Under the pieces are notes generated by a model. That model searched no databases, was not told the DNA's origin, and saw only the letters and a list, made by a program, of their open reading frames with translations. Shown one piece after another: positions 1-9,288 of a stretch of 64,000 nucleotides of DNA. Source of the DNA: Bacillus albus (lineage in GTDB: Bacteria; Bacillota; Bacilli; Bacillales; Bacillaceae_G); NCBI RefSeq assembly GCF_001884185.1, contig NZ_MAOE01000096.1, forward strand, positions 1 through 64,000, read 5' to 3'. The stretch's first letter is position 1; each line of letters starts with the position of its first letter. The position numbers were made by a program, and so were the translations under genes.

Positions 1-37
1 CCTGGCTCATAAAAGACATCATTATGTAAAGCCGTTA

Positions 38-132
38 ACTTCCCTACGCTGGTACGAGCCAGATCAGGTCCAAAGGGTTAAGAAGATCACGCGCTTCTCT
101 CTCAGCCTACGCATACGTTAGGCACCCCTAGT
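38..132 (-). ncRNA. TPP riboswitch (THI element)
   Basis: The minus strand carries the hallmark blocks of the thiamine pyrophosphate aptamer in order: GGGGTGCC, CTGAGA, CCTGATCTGG and ACCAGCGTAGGGA. The terminal ACT/AGT ends can close helix P1. The regulated gene lies beyond the left edge and is presumably a thiamine biosynthesis or uptake gene. Immediately 3' of the aptamer, minus-strand GAGCCAG (positions 2-8) is the exact complement of aptamer segment CTGGCTC (56-62). That could form the alternative, ligand-free structure of the expression platform. Confidence 0.95.
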
Positions 133-163
133 TTATCACTGATTTAATTTTCAATACTTTCCC

Positions 164-191
164 ATCATACACGATAATCTGAAAAATGCAA
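164..191 (-). promoter_or_regulatory. sigma-A promoter of the TPP riboswitch transcript
   Basis: TTGCAT (186-191) and TATGAT (164-169) on the minus strand are separated by 16 bases. They sit about 30 bases upstream of the aptamer, as expected for a riboswitch leader. I see no hairpin with a T tract between the end of lctP and this promoter, so lctP transcripts may also run into the riboswitch. Confidence 0.65.
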
Positions 192-210
192 AGTTTATTT
201 CTTTTGTTAC

Positions 211-1872
211 TTATGGAATCATCCACGTTAAATAATATGCCTGGACATACGTCATAATACCAACAATAATTACGAAAAATAAACTATGCTTCACTGTAAA
301 GCGGAATAAATCTGATTCTTTTCCAGCAAGTCCAACTGCCGCACAAGCAATTGCAATCGATTGCGGAGAAATCATTTTCCCTGTTACACCACCCGTTGTA
401 TTTGCTGCAACGAGAAGTACTTCAGATACACCAACTTGTTGTGCTGTAATTGCTTGTAAATTTGAGAACAGTGCATTCGCTGACGTATCAGACCCTGTTA
501 AGAATACCCCGATCCAGCCCAGGAATGGTGAGAAGAACGGGAATAGTCCGCCAGTTCCTGCAAGTGCTAACGCTAATGTAGAAGATAAGCCCGAATAGTT
601 TGCGATAAATGCGAATCCTAGTACGAATCCGATAGATAGAATTGGCATTTTAAGTTCATTTAACGTTTCTTTAAATGTCGCTACTGCATCTTTTGCACTC
701 ATTTTCAAAATAAAAATAGAAATGATACAAGCAATTAAGATTGCTGTTCCTGTTGCTGATAATACATCAAACTTCAAAATTGCCTCGTAAGGCGTCGGTT
801 TATTTACAATTGGTTCTGCTTTCATCACTAAATTGTGTAAACCTGGAATTTCAAACTTAAACACGAGGCTCTCTAGTGCGCCACCTGGAGCAAATAACGC
901 TTTAAAGAAGCTTTGACTCCAAATGACTACCATCACAGTTAAAATAATAAATGGAGACCATGCTTTTACAACTTTTCCTACTGTTAGTTTCGGCATAGAT
1001 GTTGCCGTCGTTGTCGCAGCTACTTCACTATTTGCTTGTTTAGACTGATAAATTTCTTTCGGCTGCCAAACTTTTAAGAATAGCGATAAACTCACTAAAC
1101 TTACTAGTGCTGACGTAATATCCGGAAGTTCTGGTCCTAAGAATGTCGCTGTAATGAACTGCGTAATTGCAAATGAGCTACCCGCTACAAATAAAGCAGG
1201 CCATGTTTGTCTTACCCCTTTAAATCCATCCATTAAAAATACGATAAAGAACGGAACAAATAATGATAAGAACGGTAATTGATGTCCAGCCATTTGTCCA
1301 ATTTTATGTGGATCAATACCTGTTACTTGTCCAGCGACCGTAATGGGAATTCCCATCGCTCCGAACGCTACCGGTGCCGTATTTGCGATTAAGCAAAGAC
1401 CCGCTGCATATAAAGGATTTAACCCAAGACCTGCAAGAAGCGCTGCCGTAATCGCTACTGGTGCACCAAATCCTGCTGCTCCTTCTAAAAATGCTCCGAA
1501 TGAAAAACCGATTAAAATAACGAGTAAACGATGGTCATTCGTAATGGACAATACAGATGCACGAATGACATCAAATTGACCTGTTTTCACAGAGATTTTA
1601 TATAAAAATACCGACATAATGATAATCCAAGCAATTGGCCATAGTCCGTATAAGAAACCATATCCGGTCGCTGCCATCGCCATTGTGAACGGCATCTTAT
1701 AAGCGAATAACGCCACTAAAATTGTAAGTACAACTGTAATAAATCCTGCCACATACCCCTTCATGCGGAAAACTGCTAAAGCTAAGAAAAAAAAGATAAT
1801 CGGAATAAGTGCGACCGCTGCCGAAATCCAAATGTTTCCGAACGGATCATAAACTTGTGTCCATGTGTTCAT
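211..1872 (-). CDS. lctP: L-lactate permease
   Basis: The 553-residue product is a full-length LctP-family (TC 2.A.14) lactate:proton symporter. It has at least twelve hydrophobic segments over its whole length and the family-typical motifs [20 protein letters not shown] (about residue 121) and [12 protein letters not shown] (about residue 458). A charged cytoplasmic loop follows residue 270. ATG is preceded by GGGGGAGAG at good spacing. It is a single-gene unit read toward the TPP riboswitch. A CcpA-like cre box lies about 100 bases upstream, which would fit carbon-catabolite control. The substrate is assigned from family membership; glycolate could also be carried. Confidence 0.93.
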   Translation of the reverse strand: MNTWTQVYDPFGNIWISAAVALIPIIFFFLALAVFRMKGYVAGFITVVLTILVALFAYKMPFTMAMAATGYGFLYGLWPIAWIIIMSVFLYKISVKTGQFDVIRASVLSITNDHRLLVILIGFSFGAFLEGAAGFGAPVAITAALLAGLGLNPLYAAGLCLIANTAPVAFGAMGIPITVAGQVTGIDPHKIGQMAGHQLPFLSLFVPFFIVFLMDGFKGVRQTWPALFVAGSSFAITQFITATFLGPELPDITSALVSLVSLSLFLKVWQPKEIYQSKQANSEVAATTTATSMPKLTVGKVVKAWSPFIILTVMVVIWSQSFFKALFAPGGALESLVFKFEIPGLHNLVMKAEPIVNKPTPYEAILKFDVLSATGTAILIACIISIFILKMSAKDAVATFKETLNELKMPILSIGFVLGFAFIANYSGLSSTLALALAGTGGLFPFFSPFLGWIGVFLTGSDTSANALFSNLQAITAQQVGVSEVLLVAANTTGGVTGKMISPQSIAIACAAVGLAGKESDLFRFTVKHSLFFVIIVGIMTYVQAYYLTWMIP

Positions 1873-1969
1873 TGTTCTCTCCCCCTAAAGAATCCCCTTT
1901 TAAATAGAATAACCTCATCAATAGACTATCAGGTCATCATACCTTTAAGTCTAAAATAAAAAACGTCTA

Positions 1970-1983
1970 AGAAAACGTTTTCA
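1970..1983. promoter_or_regulatory. Candidate CcpA (cre) site upstream of lctP
   Basis: AGAAAACGTTTTCA is nearly palindromic and matches the cre consensus TGWAANCGNTNWCA with one mismatch in either orientation. It lies about 100 bases upstream of lctP, a carbon-source uptake gene of the kind CcpA usually controls. The downstream part of the same region has AGGT-N6-ACCT (1931-1944), which could be a second operator. No regulator can be named for it. Confidence 0.45.
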
Positions 1984-2094
1984 TTAATTCTATCACAACA
2001 ATTTCCATTACGGAATATTTTTTTGAAAATTTCATTTTTAATCTAAAAATCTTACAAAATCGTCACGTTCTTGTAATGTTCATCGATAGTAAGC

Positions 2095-2123
2095 TTGCCA
2101 AAACTATTGCATAATAATAGTAT
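2095..2123 (+). promoter_or_regulatory. sigma-A promoter of the DUF4870 gene
   Basis: TTGCCA (2095-2100) and TAGTAT (2118-2123) are separated by 17 bases. They end about 30 bases before the start codon at 2155. Confidence 0.55.
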
Positions 2124-2154
2124 AACAACGGACATTATTTATGAGGTGATATAT

Positions 2155-2472
2155 ATGAACGGAAACAAAATATTAGCAGCTTTATCTTACTTTAGTGTAT
2201 TATTTGCCCCTATCTTATTCCCTATTATTGTGTGGATTGTAGGCGATGCTGAAACAAAACCACATGCAAAACGTGCTCTATGGACACACATAATTCCAAG
2301 TATCGCTACATTCATTGGCGTAACTATTTTAGGAATTATGGGTCTTGGATCTGATCAACCAGACGTAACACTTGGAATCGGTACAATGATTGTCTTATGT
2401 ATTTGCGGAATCATTAGCTTATACTACTTCATTTGGAACATCGTAAAAGGCATTAAAGTACTGAAAGCTTAA
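2155..2472 (+). CDS. DUF4870-type small membrane protein
   Basis: The protein has 105 residues with three hydrophobic segments (about 7-29, 46-67 and 77-98) and the charged loop ETKPHAKRALWTH, typical of DUF4870 proteins. I start it at ATG 2155, preceded by GAGGTGAT. The longer open frame from 2095 begins inside the promoter -35 box and lacks a ribosome binding site. It is monocistronic, with its own promoter and a strong terminator shared with the convergent gene. The function is unknown; it is an integral membrane protein by composition. Confidence 0.8.
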   Translation: MNGNKILAALSYFSVLFAPILFPIIVWIVGDAETKPHAKRALWTHIIPSIATFIGVTILGIMGLGSDQPDVTLGIGTMIVLCICGIISLYYFIWNIVKGIKVLKA

Positions 2473-2504
2473 TTTCTTTTTTAAACAAACGTTTGATTAA
2501 TAAG

Positions 2505-2543
2505 AAAAAACCATCCCAAAATACCTTTTGGGATGGTTTTTTT
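2505..2543. terminator. Bidirectional rho-independent terminator
   Basis: An 11-bp stem, CCATCCCAAAA/TTTTGGGATGG with loop TACC, is flanked by an A run on the left and a T run on the right. It can therefore end both the DUF4870 gene and the convergent gene whose stop codon it touches. Confidence 0.9.
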
Positions 2544-3033
2544 ATCTTCTGCGTTTCTTCTTTTTTCTCATCATCTTCTTGCGGCGCGTATTCACTTTAT
2601 CCGCTATAATGTGAAGCGTACTTGCCACAACAATTCCCATTACGAACGTTACAATTTCAACCTCATGTTTCTTCGCAATTTCTATTAAATTCCCGTCAAG
2701 TGCGATTACATTTAATAGGAATAAAAACGGAGAAAACACAATTAACATGTATGCAATACGAATTACATCACCAAGTATAATTGTATGTGTAAAGAAGGAG
2801 CGATGCGGCATGACCTTCTTATACGGATACCAAAATATACGCAGGAATCCCCATTTATTATACGCATTACTATACGTATCTAAATCCGGCGTTAAAAATG
2901 AAGTCCCTACTAAAAAGCCAATTGCAAAAGTTAATAAAAAATCAAAATTTGTTAATCCATACGAAAAGAGCAGAAACAAAACAACCGGAAGGGATATTAA
3001 GTTTATTTTCGTATGCGTTCTTCCTGATGGCAT
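2542..3033 (-). CDS. DUF2227-family membrane protein, putative metal-binding
   Basis: The 163-residue protein begins MPSGRTHTKIN and carries TPDLD (about residue 48) and HRSFFTH (about residue 76). These His/Asp motifs are typical of DUF2227 and YdjM-like putative metal-dependent membrane hydrolases. Four hydrophobic segments and a strongly basic tail (RRKKMMRKKKKRRR) are visible. ATG is preceded by GAGGAAGTG. It lies 50 bases downstream of the YkvA-like gene and is probably co-transcribed with it. Metal binding is inferred from the family; the substrate is unknown. Confidence 0.75.
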   Translation of the reverse strand: MPSGRTHTKINLISLPVVLFLLFSYGLTNFDFLLTFAIGFLVGTSFLTPDLDTYSNAYNKWGFLRIFWYPYKKVMPHRSFFTHTIILGDVIRIAYMLIVFSPFLFLLNVIALDGNLIEIAKKHEVEIVTFVMGIVVASTLHIIADKVNTRRKKMMRKKKKRRR

Positions 3034-3083
3034 AATGCACTTCCTCGCTTACGTTCACCCTGTCACCATATGACAGTTCTCAC

Positions 3084-3449
3084 CTATTGATCTAATTTCT
3101 GATCGATAAAGGATGTGTCTATATCCGAACCAAACCATTCTGCCAACTTCACTCGTGCCTTATCTTTCACATCTTCATTGACGTATAACGACGCCTGTAA
3201 TAGTGCAGCCATTAACGCCCCTAAATCATCCGTATAACCAATTCCAGCAACGAAATCTGGAATCGCATCAATCGGTGCAATAAAATAAGCAAGCGCTCCA
3301 ATTACAATAATTTTCACTCGTTTTGGAACATCCGGTTTCTGCAAAACGTAAAACAATAATAAACTTGCATAAATGACCGACTGCCCTGCTTGCTTTGCAA
3401 CATGTTTTGCTTTCTTCCAAAACGCTTCAACTGAAAATTTTTGTTCCAT
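3084..3449 (-). CDS. YkvA family protein (DUF1232)
   Basis: The 121-residue protein has a central hydrophobic stretch carrying the DUF1232 signature KIIVIGALAYFIAPIDAIPD (about residues 44-63), followed by GYTDDLGAL. These are small membrane-associated proteins of unknown role. GGAGG lies eight bases before the ATG. It appears to head a two-gene unit with the DUF2227 gene. Confidence 0.85.
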   Translation of the reverse strand: MEQKFSVEAFWKKAKHVAKQAGQSVIYASLLLFYVLQKPDVPKRVKIIVIGALAYFIAPIDAIPDFVAGIGYTDDLGALMAALLQASLYVNEDVKDKARVKLAEWFGSDIDTSFIDQKLDQ

Positions 3450-3995
3450 GTAAAAGCCTCCCTATTTTTTAAAAGAAATAAGCTACAATATGTTATCAGT
3501 AAAAGTTCATCAAAATTACACATAATCTATCAATGAACTTTCATTGTAACAAACAAATCAAAAAAGAACAAGTGTTCGTTAATTTTTGCATACTTCCCTT
3601 CATATAATAGGTTTCTAGATAACCACTTACCCATTGTCATTTCTTATTTCTCAACAAAGAAAATTTTCACTTTCACTTAACATTCTGCTCTACCTTTGTT
3701 ATATTTTCTAGTTGACGGACATATAAACGAATGTTAAAGTTTTCTCTGGTAGTGACAAATCTTATACAAAAAATGTAAAATGTTATAGTGTTTCTCAGAA
3801 ATGAATTTTGTTGTATAATACAGAAATGACGTTATGCTTATGAGCAACACAAGAAACTAAAAGGGTATGCATAGTTATAGTCGTATATGGGTGAATATAG
3901 AACCTCTAATTATGGCCAAGAAAACTATGTATTTTTTATTTTAGCATTTTTCGCTCCAAAATCGACCAAGCCTGATAGAGAAAGGGTGGAAATGA
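3450..3995. other. Gene-free stretch between two divergent units
   Basis: I see no credible gene here. The right half probably holds the ltaS promoter. One candidate is TATAAT at 3814-3819 with a weak -35 (TTTCTC, 17-base spacer). Another is TTGACG (3712-3717) with TAAAGT (3735-3740), also 17 bases apart. A 9-bp inverted repeat AAAGTTCAT/ATGAACTTT (3502-3510 and 3533-3541) lies just upstream of the DUF1232 gene and could be an operator. An open frame starting at 3887 has no ribosome binding site and overlaps ltaS, so I discount it. Confidence 0.5.
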
Positions 3996-5924
3996 ATGAA
4001 AGAAACCTTGAAATCACAATTTCAAAATGTGCGTTTCACTGTATTCGTAGCTTTAGCCGTATGGTTGAAGACATATCTTATTACTCGCACAAGCTTTGAT
4101 TTAAAACTTGAATCTTTCATGCAAGAATTCATTTTATTCCTTAGCCCATTAGCAGCATCATTACTGCTTGTTGGTCTTGCATTATTTGCAAAAGGGAAAA
4201 AACGTAACTATATAGCACTTGGAATTAATTTTGTTTTAACAATCATTCTTGTTGGTAACGTAATGTTCTACGGATTCTACAATGACTTCGTTACTTTACC
4301 TGTACTAGGACAAACATCTAACTTTGGAAGTTTAGGTTCTAGTGTGAAAGAATTATTTAACTACAAAATCATCCTTGCATTTGCTGATATTATCGTATTC
4401 TTCATTTTATTGAAGAAGATGAAAAACTTTGCACCGACAGAACGTGTAGCACGCCCAATGCGTTCCCTATACTTCGTGTCAACAATTGCTATTTTCTTCG
4501 CAAACTTAGGACTGGCAGAAGCCGAGCGTCCAGAACTATTAACACGTTCATTCGACCGCGTTATGCTTGTTAAAAACTTAGGTTTATATGTACACCAAGT
4601 GTATGATCTTGGCTTACAAGCAAAATCAAGTTCACAAAAGGCCTTTGCAGATGGTAGTAAATTACAGGAAACAGAAAACTACGTAAAAACAACGCAAAGC
4701 AAGCCAGATCCAAATATGTTTGGTACTGCAAAAGGGAAAAACGTAATTGTTGTCTCTCTTGAGTCATTACAAACATTCTTAATTGGTGCAACAGTTAACG
4801 GACAAGAAGTTACACCGTTCTTAAACCAATTTACGAAAGAAAGTTATTACTTTGATAACTTCTTCCATCAAACTGGGCAAGGAAAAACATCTGATGCTGA
4901 ATTCTTAGTAGATACTTCAATGTATCCACTAGACCGTGGTGCTGTATTCTTCACACACGGTAATAACGAATATACAGCAACTCCAGAAATTTTACGTGAG
5001 CAAGGATACCACACATCAGTATTCCACGCTAACAACGCAACATTCTGGAACCGTAACATTATGTATCCAGCACTTGGTTATGATCGTTACTACAACGAGC
5101 TTGACTATAAGATTACACCAGAAACGAAATTAAATTGGGGATTAAAAGATATCGAATACTTCGATCAATCTATCGATATGTTAAAAGAAGTGAAGCAACC
5201 GTTCTATACTCGCTTCCTTACTTTAACAAACCATTACCCATTCACTTATGATGACAGCACGAAATTAATCGATGAATACAATTCTGGTGATGGCGTATTT
5301 GACCGTTACATGGTAACTGCTCGCTATTTAGACGAAGCAATGAAACATTTTATTGAGCGTCTAAAAGCAGAAGGTATTTACGACAACTCAGTTATCGTAT
5401 TCTACGGTGATCACTACGGTATTTCTGAAAACCATAACCGTGCAATGGCACAGTTCTTAGGAAAAGAAGAAATCACTGCATTTGACCATATGAACTTACA
5501 AAAAACACCGATGTTTATTCACGTTCCAGGTCAAAAAGAAGGTAAAACAATTTCAAAACCAACTGGTGAAATTGACATTAAACCAACAATTCTAAACTTA
5601 CTTGGTGTAGATTCTACGAATCAAATTCAATTTGGTCACGATGTATTCTCACCTGATAATAAAGGATTCGTTGTTCTTCGTGACGGTAGCTTCATTACAG
5701 ATAAGTACATGTACACAAACAGTACATTCTACGACCGTGCTACTGGCGAAGTTGTACAATTACCAAAAGAAGAATCTCAACCACTCATTGATCGTGCTCA
5801 AAATGAATTGAACATGTCTGACAAAATCATTGAAGGTGACTTACTTCGCTTCTCTGAAAGTAACAAGACCAAAACTGGTGAAGTAAAGACAGCTATTAAA
5901 GAAGAAAAGAAGAGCGCTGAGTAA
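3996..5924 (+). CDS. ltaS: Lipoteichoic acid synthase family protein
   Basis: The 642-residue protein has five N-terminal membrane segments within residues 10-175, followed by an extracellular sulfatase-like domain. Catalytic landmarks of LtaS are present: VSLES (Glu256), the nucleophile Thr298 in GQGKTSD, WNRN around residue 350, and YGDHYG near residue 473 for manganese binding. A signal-peptidase-like AFA (216-218) matches where S. aureus LtaS is cleaved. It should polymerise glycerol phosphate from phosphatidylglycerol. B. cereus group genomes carry several LtaS paralogues, so this one could be a primase-like or stress form. ATG 3996 follows AAAGGGTGG. It is monocistronic with its own terminator. 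Confidence 0.92.
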   Translation: MKETLKSQFQNVRFTVFVALAVWLKTYLITRTSFDLKLESFMQEFILFLSPLAASLLLVGLALFAKGKKRNYIALGINFVLTIILVGNVMFYGFYNDFVTLPVLGQTSNFGSLGSSVKELFNYKIILAFADIIVFFILLKKMKNFAPTERVARPMRSLYFVSTIAIFFANLGLAEAERPELLTRSFDRVMLVKNLGLYVHQVYDLGLQAKSSSQKAFADGSKLQETENYVKTTQSKPDPNMFGTAKGKNVIVVSLESLQTFLIGATVNGQEVTPFLNQFTKESYYFDNFFHQTGQGKTSDAEFLVDTSMYPLDRGAVFFTHGNNEYTATPEILREQGYHTSVFHANNATFWNRNIMYPALGYDRYYNELDYKITPETKLNWGLKDIEYFDQSIDMLKEVKQPFYTRFLTLTNHYPFTYDDSTKLIDEYNSGDGVFDRYMVTARYLDEAMKHFIERLKAEGIYDNSVIVFYGDHYGISENHNRAMAQFLGKEEITAFDHMNLQKTPMFIHVPGQKEGKTISKPTGEIDIKPTILNLLGVDSTNQIQFGHDVFSPDNKGFVVLRDGSFITDKYMYTNSTFYDRATGEVVQLPKEESQPLIDRAQNELNMSDKIIEGDLLRFSESNKTKTGEVKTAIKEEKKSAE

Positions 5925-5942
5925 TCTCAGCCTCTTTTTTTT
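5911..5942 (+). terminator. ltaS terminator
   Basis: AGAG-CTGAG / CTCAG-CTCT hairpin with loop TAAT, followed by eight T residues. The ltaS stop codon lies in the loop. Confidence 0.85.
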
Positions 5943-6439
5943 ATATTTCTCCATACAATTACTTATATTCATTAACTTTAACATTACATAACCTTTACCA
6001 AATATTCACATAGGATTAATGAAGCATCTCTATAATAAAATATGTAAGCAAGGTTCTATATATTTCTCATCTGTAGTAAGATCCCTTACAGAAATATATG
6101 AATCGTTTATTTCTACTTTCTTATAATTGTCTTTCAATATGTTTTGTTTCCATACACAAAACATTCAATAAGACGATGTCCCTATGAAAGATAGCTACCC
6201 TCCTTGTGCAGCATTCCATAAGAATGTTGCTTTTTTTTATGTAAAAGCAGGATTCTTATTTCTCATTTTCGAATTTGTATATACAAAATGCTGTAAATCA
6301 CCACTACTTCTCTACCATTTACAAATACATATACGTCATATGTAAAGAAATACTCACATAAAAATTACTATAGTGATTTTTATTCCAAATGAATGAAAGT
6401 TTCACTTACTTATGCACTTACGAAAGGATGGGACGAAAA
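5943..6439. other. Gene-free stretch between ltaS and dat
   Basis: There is no credible coding sequence in about 500 bases. It contains a strong isolated terminator at 6208-6238. The sequence before that hairpin has C-rich TACCCTCC (6197-6204) and could be a small RNA or a leader. The dat promoter must lie between 6240 and 6425, where TACTATAGTG (about 6368) is a possible -10. Confidence 0.45.
6208..6238 (+). terminator. Orphan rho-independent terminator
   Basis: GCAGCATTC / GAATGTTGC form a 9-bp stem (one G-T pair) followed by eight T residues. No gene precedes it after the ltaS terminator 270 bases upstream. It should end either a small RNA or an attenuated leader of dat. Confidence 0.75.
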
Positions 6440-7312
6440 TTGGCATATGAAAGATTTGTACTTTGGAATGATGCAGTTATTGATACAACGAAACAAAAAA
6501 CGTACATAGAACTTGAAGAAAGAGGCTTACAGTTTGGAGATGGCGTCTACGAGGTTATTCGCCTATATAAAGGGAACTTTCACTTATTAGATCCGCATAT
6601 CACAAGATTATATCGCTCCATGGAAGAAATAGAATTATCACTCCCTTTCTCAAAAGCAGAACTGATTATCCTACTTTACAAACTAATTGAAAATAATAAT
6701 TTCCACGAAGACGGAACGATTTATTTACAAGTATCTCGTGGTGTACAAGCTCGTACCCACACATTCTCATATGACCTCCCTCCGACAATCTATGCCTATA
6801 TTACGAAGAAAGAAAGACCCGCGTTATGGATTGAATATGGTGTACGTGCTATATCAGAACCAGATACGCGCTGGCTACGCTGTGATATCAAATCATTAAA
6901 TTTATTGCCAAATGTATTAGCTGCTACGAAAGCTGAGCGCAAAGGTTGTAAAGAGGCACTTTTCGTACGAAATGGTACTGTAACTGAGGGAAGCTGTTCT
7001 AACTTCTTTTTAATCAAAAATGGAACTCTTTACACACATCCAGCCAATCACCTTATTTTAAATGGAATCATTCGTCAATATGTCCTTTCTTTAGCAAAAA
7101 CCCTTCGTATTCCGGTACAAGAAGAACTTTTCAGCATTCGCGATGTTTATCAAGCAGATGAATGTTTCTTTACAGGAACGACGATTGAAATTTTGCCGAT
7201 GACTCACCTTGATGGAACTGCAATTCAAGATGGTCAAGTTGGCCCTATCACAAAAATGCTACAAAGATCATTTTCTCAAAGCTTGTTACAATCCAACATG
7301 TCATCTTCTTAA
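6440..7312 (+). CDS. dat: D-alanine aminotransferase (PLP fold type IV)
   Basis: The 290-residue protein aligns by eye with Bacillus D-amino acid aminotransferases over its length. Landmarks are FGDGVYEVIRLYKG (32-45), RWLRCDIKSLNLL with the PLP lysine Lys151, VTEGSCSNFF with Glu183, and the C-terminal TGTTIEILP. It interconverts D-alanine and D-glutamate with their 2-oxo acids, feeding peptidoglycan and poly-gamma-glutamate. I choose TTG 6440 (MAYERFVLWND) because AAGGATGGGA lies just upstream. The ATG at 6428 is inside that ribosome binding site, and the ATG at 6389 has none. It is an isolated gene; function is near certain from the motifs. Confidence 0.92.
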   Translation: MAYERFVLWNDAVIDTTKQKTYIELEERGLQFGDGVYEVIRLYKGNFHLLDPHITRLYRSMEEIELSLPFSKAELIILLYKLIENNNFHEDGTIYLQVSRGVQARTHTFSYDLPPTIYAYITKKERPALWIEYGVRAISEPDTRWLRCDIKSLNLLPNVLAATKAERKGCKEALFVRNGTVTEGSCSNFFLIKNGTLYTHPANHLILNGIIRQYVLSLAKTLRIPVQEELFSIRDVYQADECFFTGTTIEILPMTHLDGTAIQDGQVGPITKMLQRSFSQSLLQSNMSSS

Positions 7313-7434
7313 ACACGAATCATTTCTATCCTTTCTACATTCAATATATGTATTTAAATGGAAATCACGGTATAGATTTATGCCTTGATTTTTTTTTGTA
7401 ATCTTTTTGTCATATTCAGATTACCGCATAAGTC

Positions 7435-7463
7435 TTGACAGTAATCGACATGCTCTTTAGAAT
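7435..7463 (+). promoter_or_regulatory. Strong sigma-A promoter of the SH3-NlpC/P60 gene
   Basis: A perfect TTGACA (7435-7440) and TAGAAT (7458-7463) are separated by 17 bases and lie 60 bases upstream of the start codon. Confidence 0.8.
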
Positions 7464-7522
7464 TTTTAACAGTTGGTAAATATTTCTTCACTACATTACA
7501 GACAGAAAGGAATCGACAAATT

Positions 7523-9277
7523 ATGAAAAAATACCTTGCCGGTCTTGCGGCAGTGTCTGTAGCAGGAGGAGCAGCACCTACACTTGATAGTGTTCAAGCT
7601 GCCCCTGAACAAAATACACAAAAAGCTGCTACACAAACTGTCCAAGCTTCCGCATCAAACAGCTCATCTTATACGGTGAATACTAGCGTACTACATGTTC
7701 GTGCAGGATCAAGTACTTCTCACGACATCATCTCTCGTGTTTATAACGGTCAATCATTAAACGTGATTGGCGAAGAAAATGGTTGGTTCAAAATTAACAT
7801 TAATGGTAAAACAGGCTTTGTTAGTGGCGAATTTGTATCAAAAAATGGAGCAAGCAATTCTAATGTAAGTACAACAGGTGGAAAGAATAAAGTTACTGCT
7901 GATGTATTACGTGTACGTACAGCTCCTAACACTTCTAGTTCTGTTTCAGGACGTGTATATGAAGGACAAACATTAAACGTAATTGGCCAAGAAAACGGTT
8001 GGGTGAAAATCAACCATAATGGACAAGTAGGTTATGTAAGTGGTGAATTTGTATCTGGCGTTTCTGCTAATGCAGGTTCTTCAAACAACAATACGAATAA
8101 TAACAACCAAGAATCTGTAAAACCAGCAAGCGGAAACTATACAGTAAATGTATCTTCCCTTCGTGTTCGTACAGGTCCTAGCACTTCTCACACAACTGTA
8201 GGTTCTGTTACAAAAGGACAAGTCGTACAAGTTGTTGGCGAAGTTCAAGATTGGTTCAAAATCAATTATGCAGGACAAACAGCTTACGTAAGCAAAGACT
8301 ACGTAACAAAAGGTGGTTCTAGCGATAACGTTACACAAGGAAACAACCAAAATAATAATCAAAACAATAATGTAACTGTTCAAACTGGCGGTACTTACGT
8401 TGTTAACGCAACATCTCTACGCGTTCGTACAGGCCCTGCTGCTTACCATAGTGTAATTGGTGGCGTGTTAAATGGGACTACATTAAACGTAGTTGGATCT
8501 GAAAACGGTTGGTTTAAAGTAAACTATCAAGGAAAAACAGGCTTCGTTAGTAGCGAGTTTGTAAAATTCGTTAAAGGTGGCACTGCTACTCCTGAACAAC
8601 CAAAGCAACCTGAACAGCCAAAACAACCTGATCAAGGTGCAATTGGTGACTACTACATTAATGCTTCTGCATTAAACGTACGTAGCGGCGAAGGTACAAA
8701 TTATAGAATCATAGGCGCACTTCCACAGGGACAGAAGGTTCAAGTAATCTCTGAAAACTCTGGATGGAGTAAAATTAACTACAACGGCCAAAATGGTTAT
8801 ATCGGAACACGTTACCTTTCTAAAACACCAGTTGGAGGCGCAGTAGATAATAAGCCTAACAACAACCAAAATAACAATCAAAACAATAACAACAATAATA
8901 CAGGTAATAATAGCGGCAACAGTTCTTCCATACTTGCATATGCAAAAGGAATGCAAGGCGTACCATACGTTTGGGGCGGAACTTCTGCTACTGGTGTTGA
9001 CTGCAGTGGTTACATCTACCACGTATTTAAGAAATTTGGTCATAACATTAGCCGACAAAGTGTTGCGGGATATTGGGGTAGCCTACCACAAACTTCAAAT
9101 CCACAACCAGGCGACTTAATTTATTTCCAAAACACTTATAAATCGGGTCCTTCCCACATGGGTATTTATCTTGGGGGCGGATCATTTATCCAAGCTGGAG
9201 ATAAAGGTGTCGCAATCGCTTCATTAAGTAACTCTTATTGGAAGAGCCATTTCTTAGGATACACAAAAGCACCTTAA
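7523..9277 (+). CDS. Secreted cell-wall hydrolase: five SH3b repeats plus NlpC/P60
   Basis: The 584-residue preprotein has a signal peptide (about 1-26, cleavage after SVQA). Five bacterial SH3 domains follow (about 50-106, 122-179, 205-263, 290-349, 376-434), separated by Asn-rich or PEQPKQ linkers, then a C-terminal NlpC/P60 peptidase (about 467-584). Catalytic Cys494 (VDCSG) and His545 (PSHMGIYLG) are present. The third polar position, usually His, is Gln557 (FIQAGD). It probably cuts gamma-D-Glu/meso-DAP bonds in stem peptides, as LytE/CwpFM-type enzymes do. ATG follows AGAAAGGAA. It has its own promoter and terminator and acts outside the cell, bound to the wall. Confidence 0.9.
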   Translation: MKKYLAGLAAVSVAGGAAPTLDSVQAAPEQNTQKAATQTVQASASNSSSYTVNTSVLHVRAGSSTSHDIISRVYNGQSLNVIGEENGWFKININGKTGFVSGEFVSKNGASNSNVSTTGGKNKVTADVLRVRTAPNTSSSVSGRVYEGQTLNVIGQENGWVKINHNGQVGYVSGEFVSGVSANAGSSNNNTNNNNQESVKPASGNYTVNVSSLRVRTGPSTSHTTVGSVTKGQVVQVVGEVQDWFKINYAGQTAYVSKDYVTKGGSSDNVTQGNNQNNNQNNNVTVQTGGTYVVNATSLRVRTGPAAYHSVIGGVLNGTTLNVVGSENGWFKVNYQGKTGFVSSEFVKFVKGGTATPEQPKQPEQPKQPDQGAIGDYYINASALNVRSGEGTNYRIIGALPQGQKVQVISENSGWSKINYNGQNGYIGTRYLSKTPVGGAVDNKPNNNQNNNQNNNNNNTGNNSGNSSSILAYAKGMQGVPYVWGGTSATGVDCSGYIYHVFKKFGHNISRQSVAGYWGSLPQTSNPQPGDLIYFQNTYKSGPSHMGIYLGGGSFIQAGDKGVAIASLSNSYWKSHFLGYTKAP

Positions 9278-9288
9278 TTTATATTTTT

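Noticed and set aside
3887-4099. 70-codon frame upstream of and overlapping ltaS
   Set aside because: It has no Shine-Dalgarno and lies in the probable ltaS leader, out of frame with the well-supported ltaS start.
8081-9058. Long minus-strand frames across the SH3-NlpC/P60 gene
   Set aside because: They are antisense shadows of the Asn/Gln-rich linkers (AAC/AAT repeats read as Val/Ile on the other strand), with no ribosome binding site.
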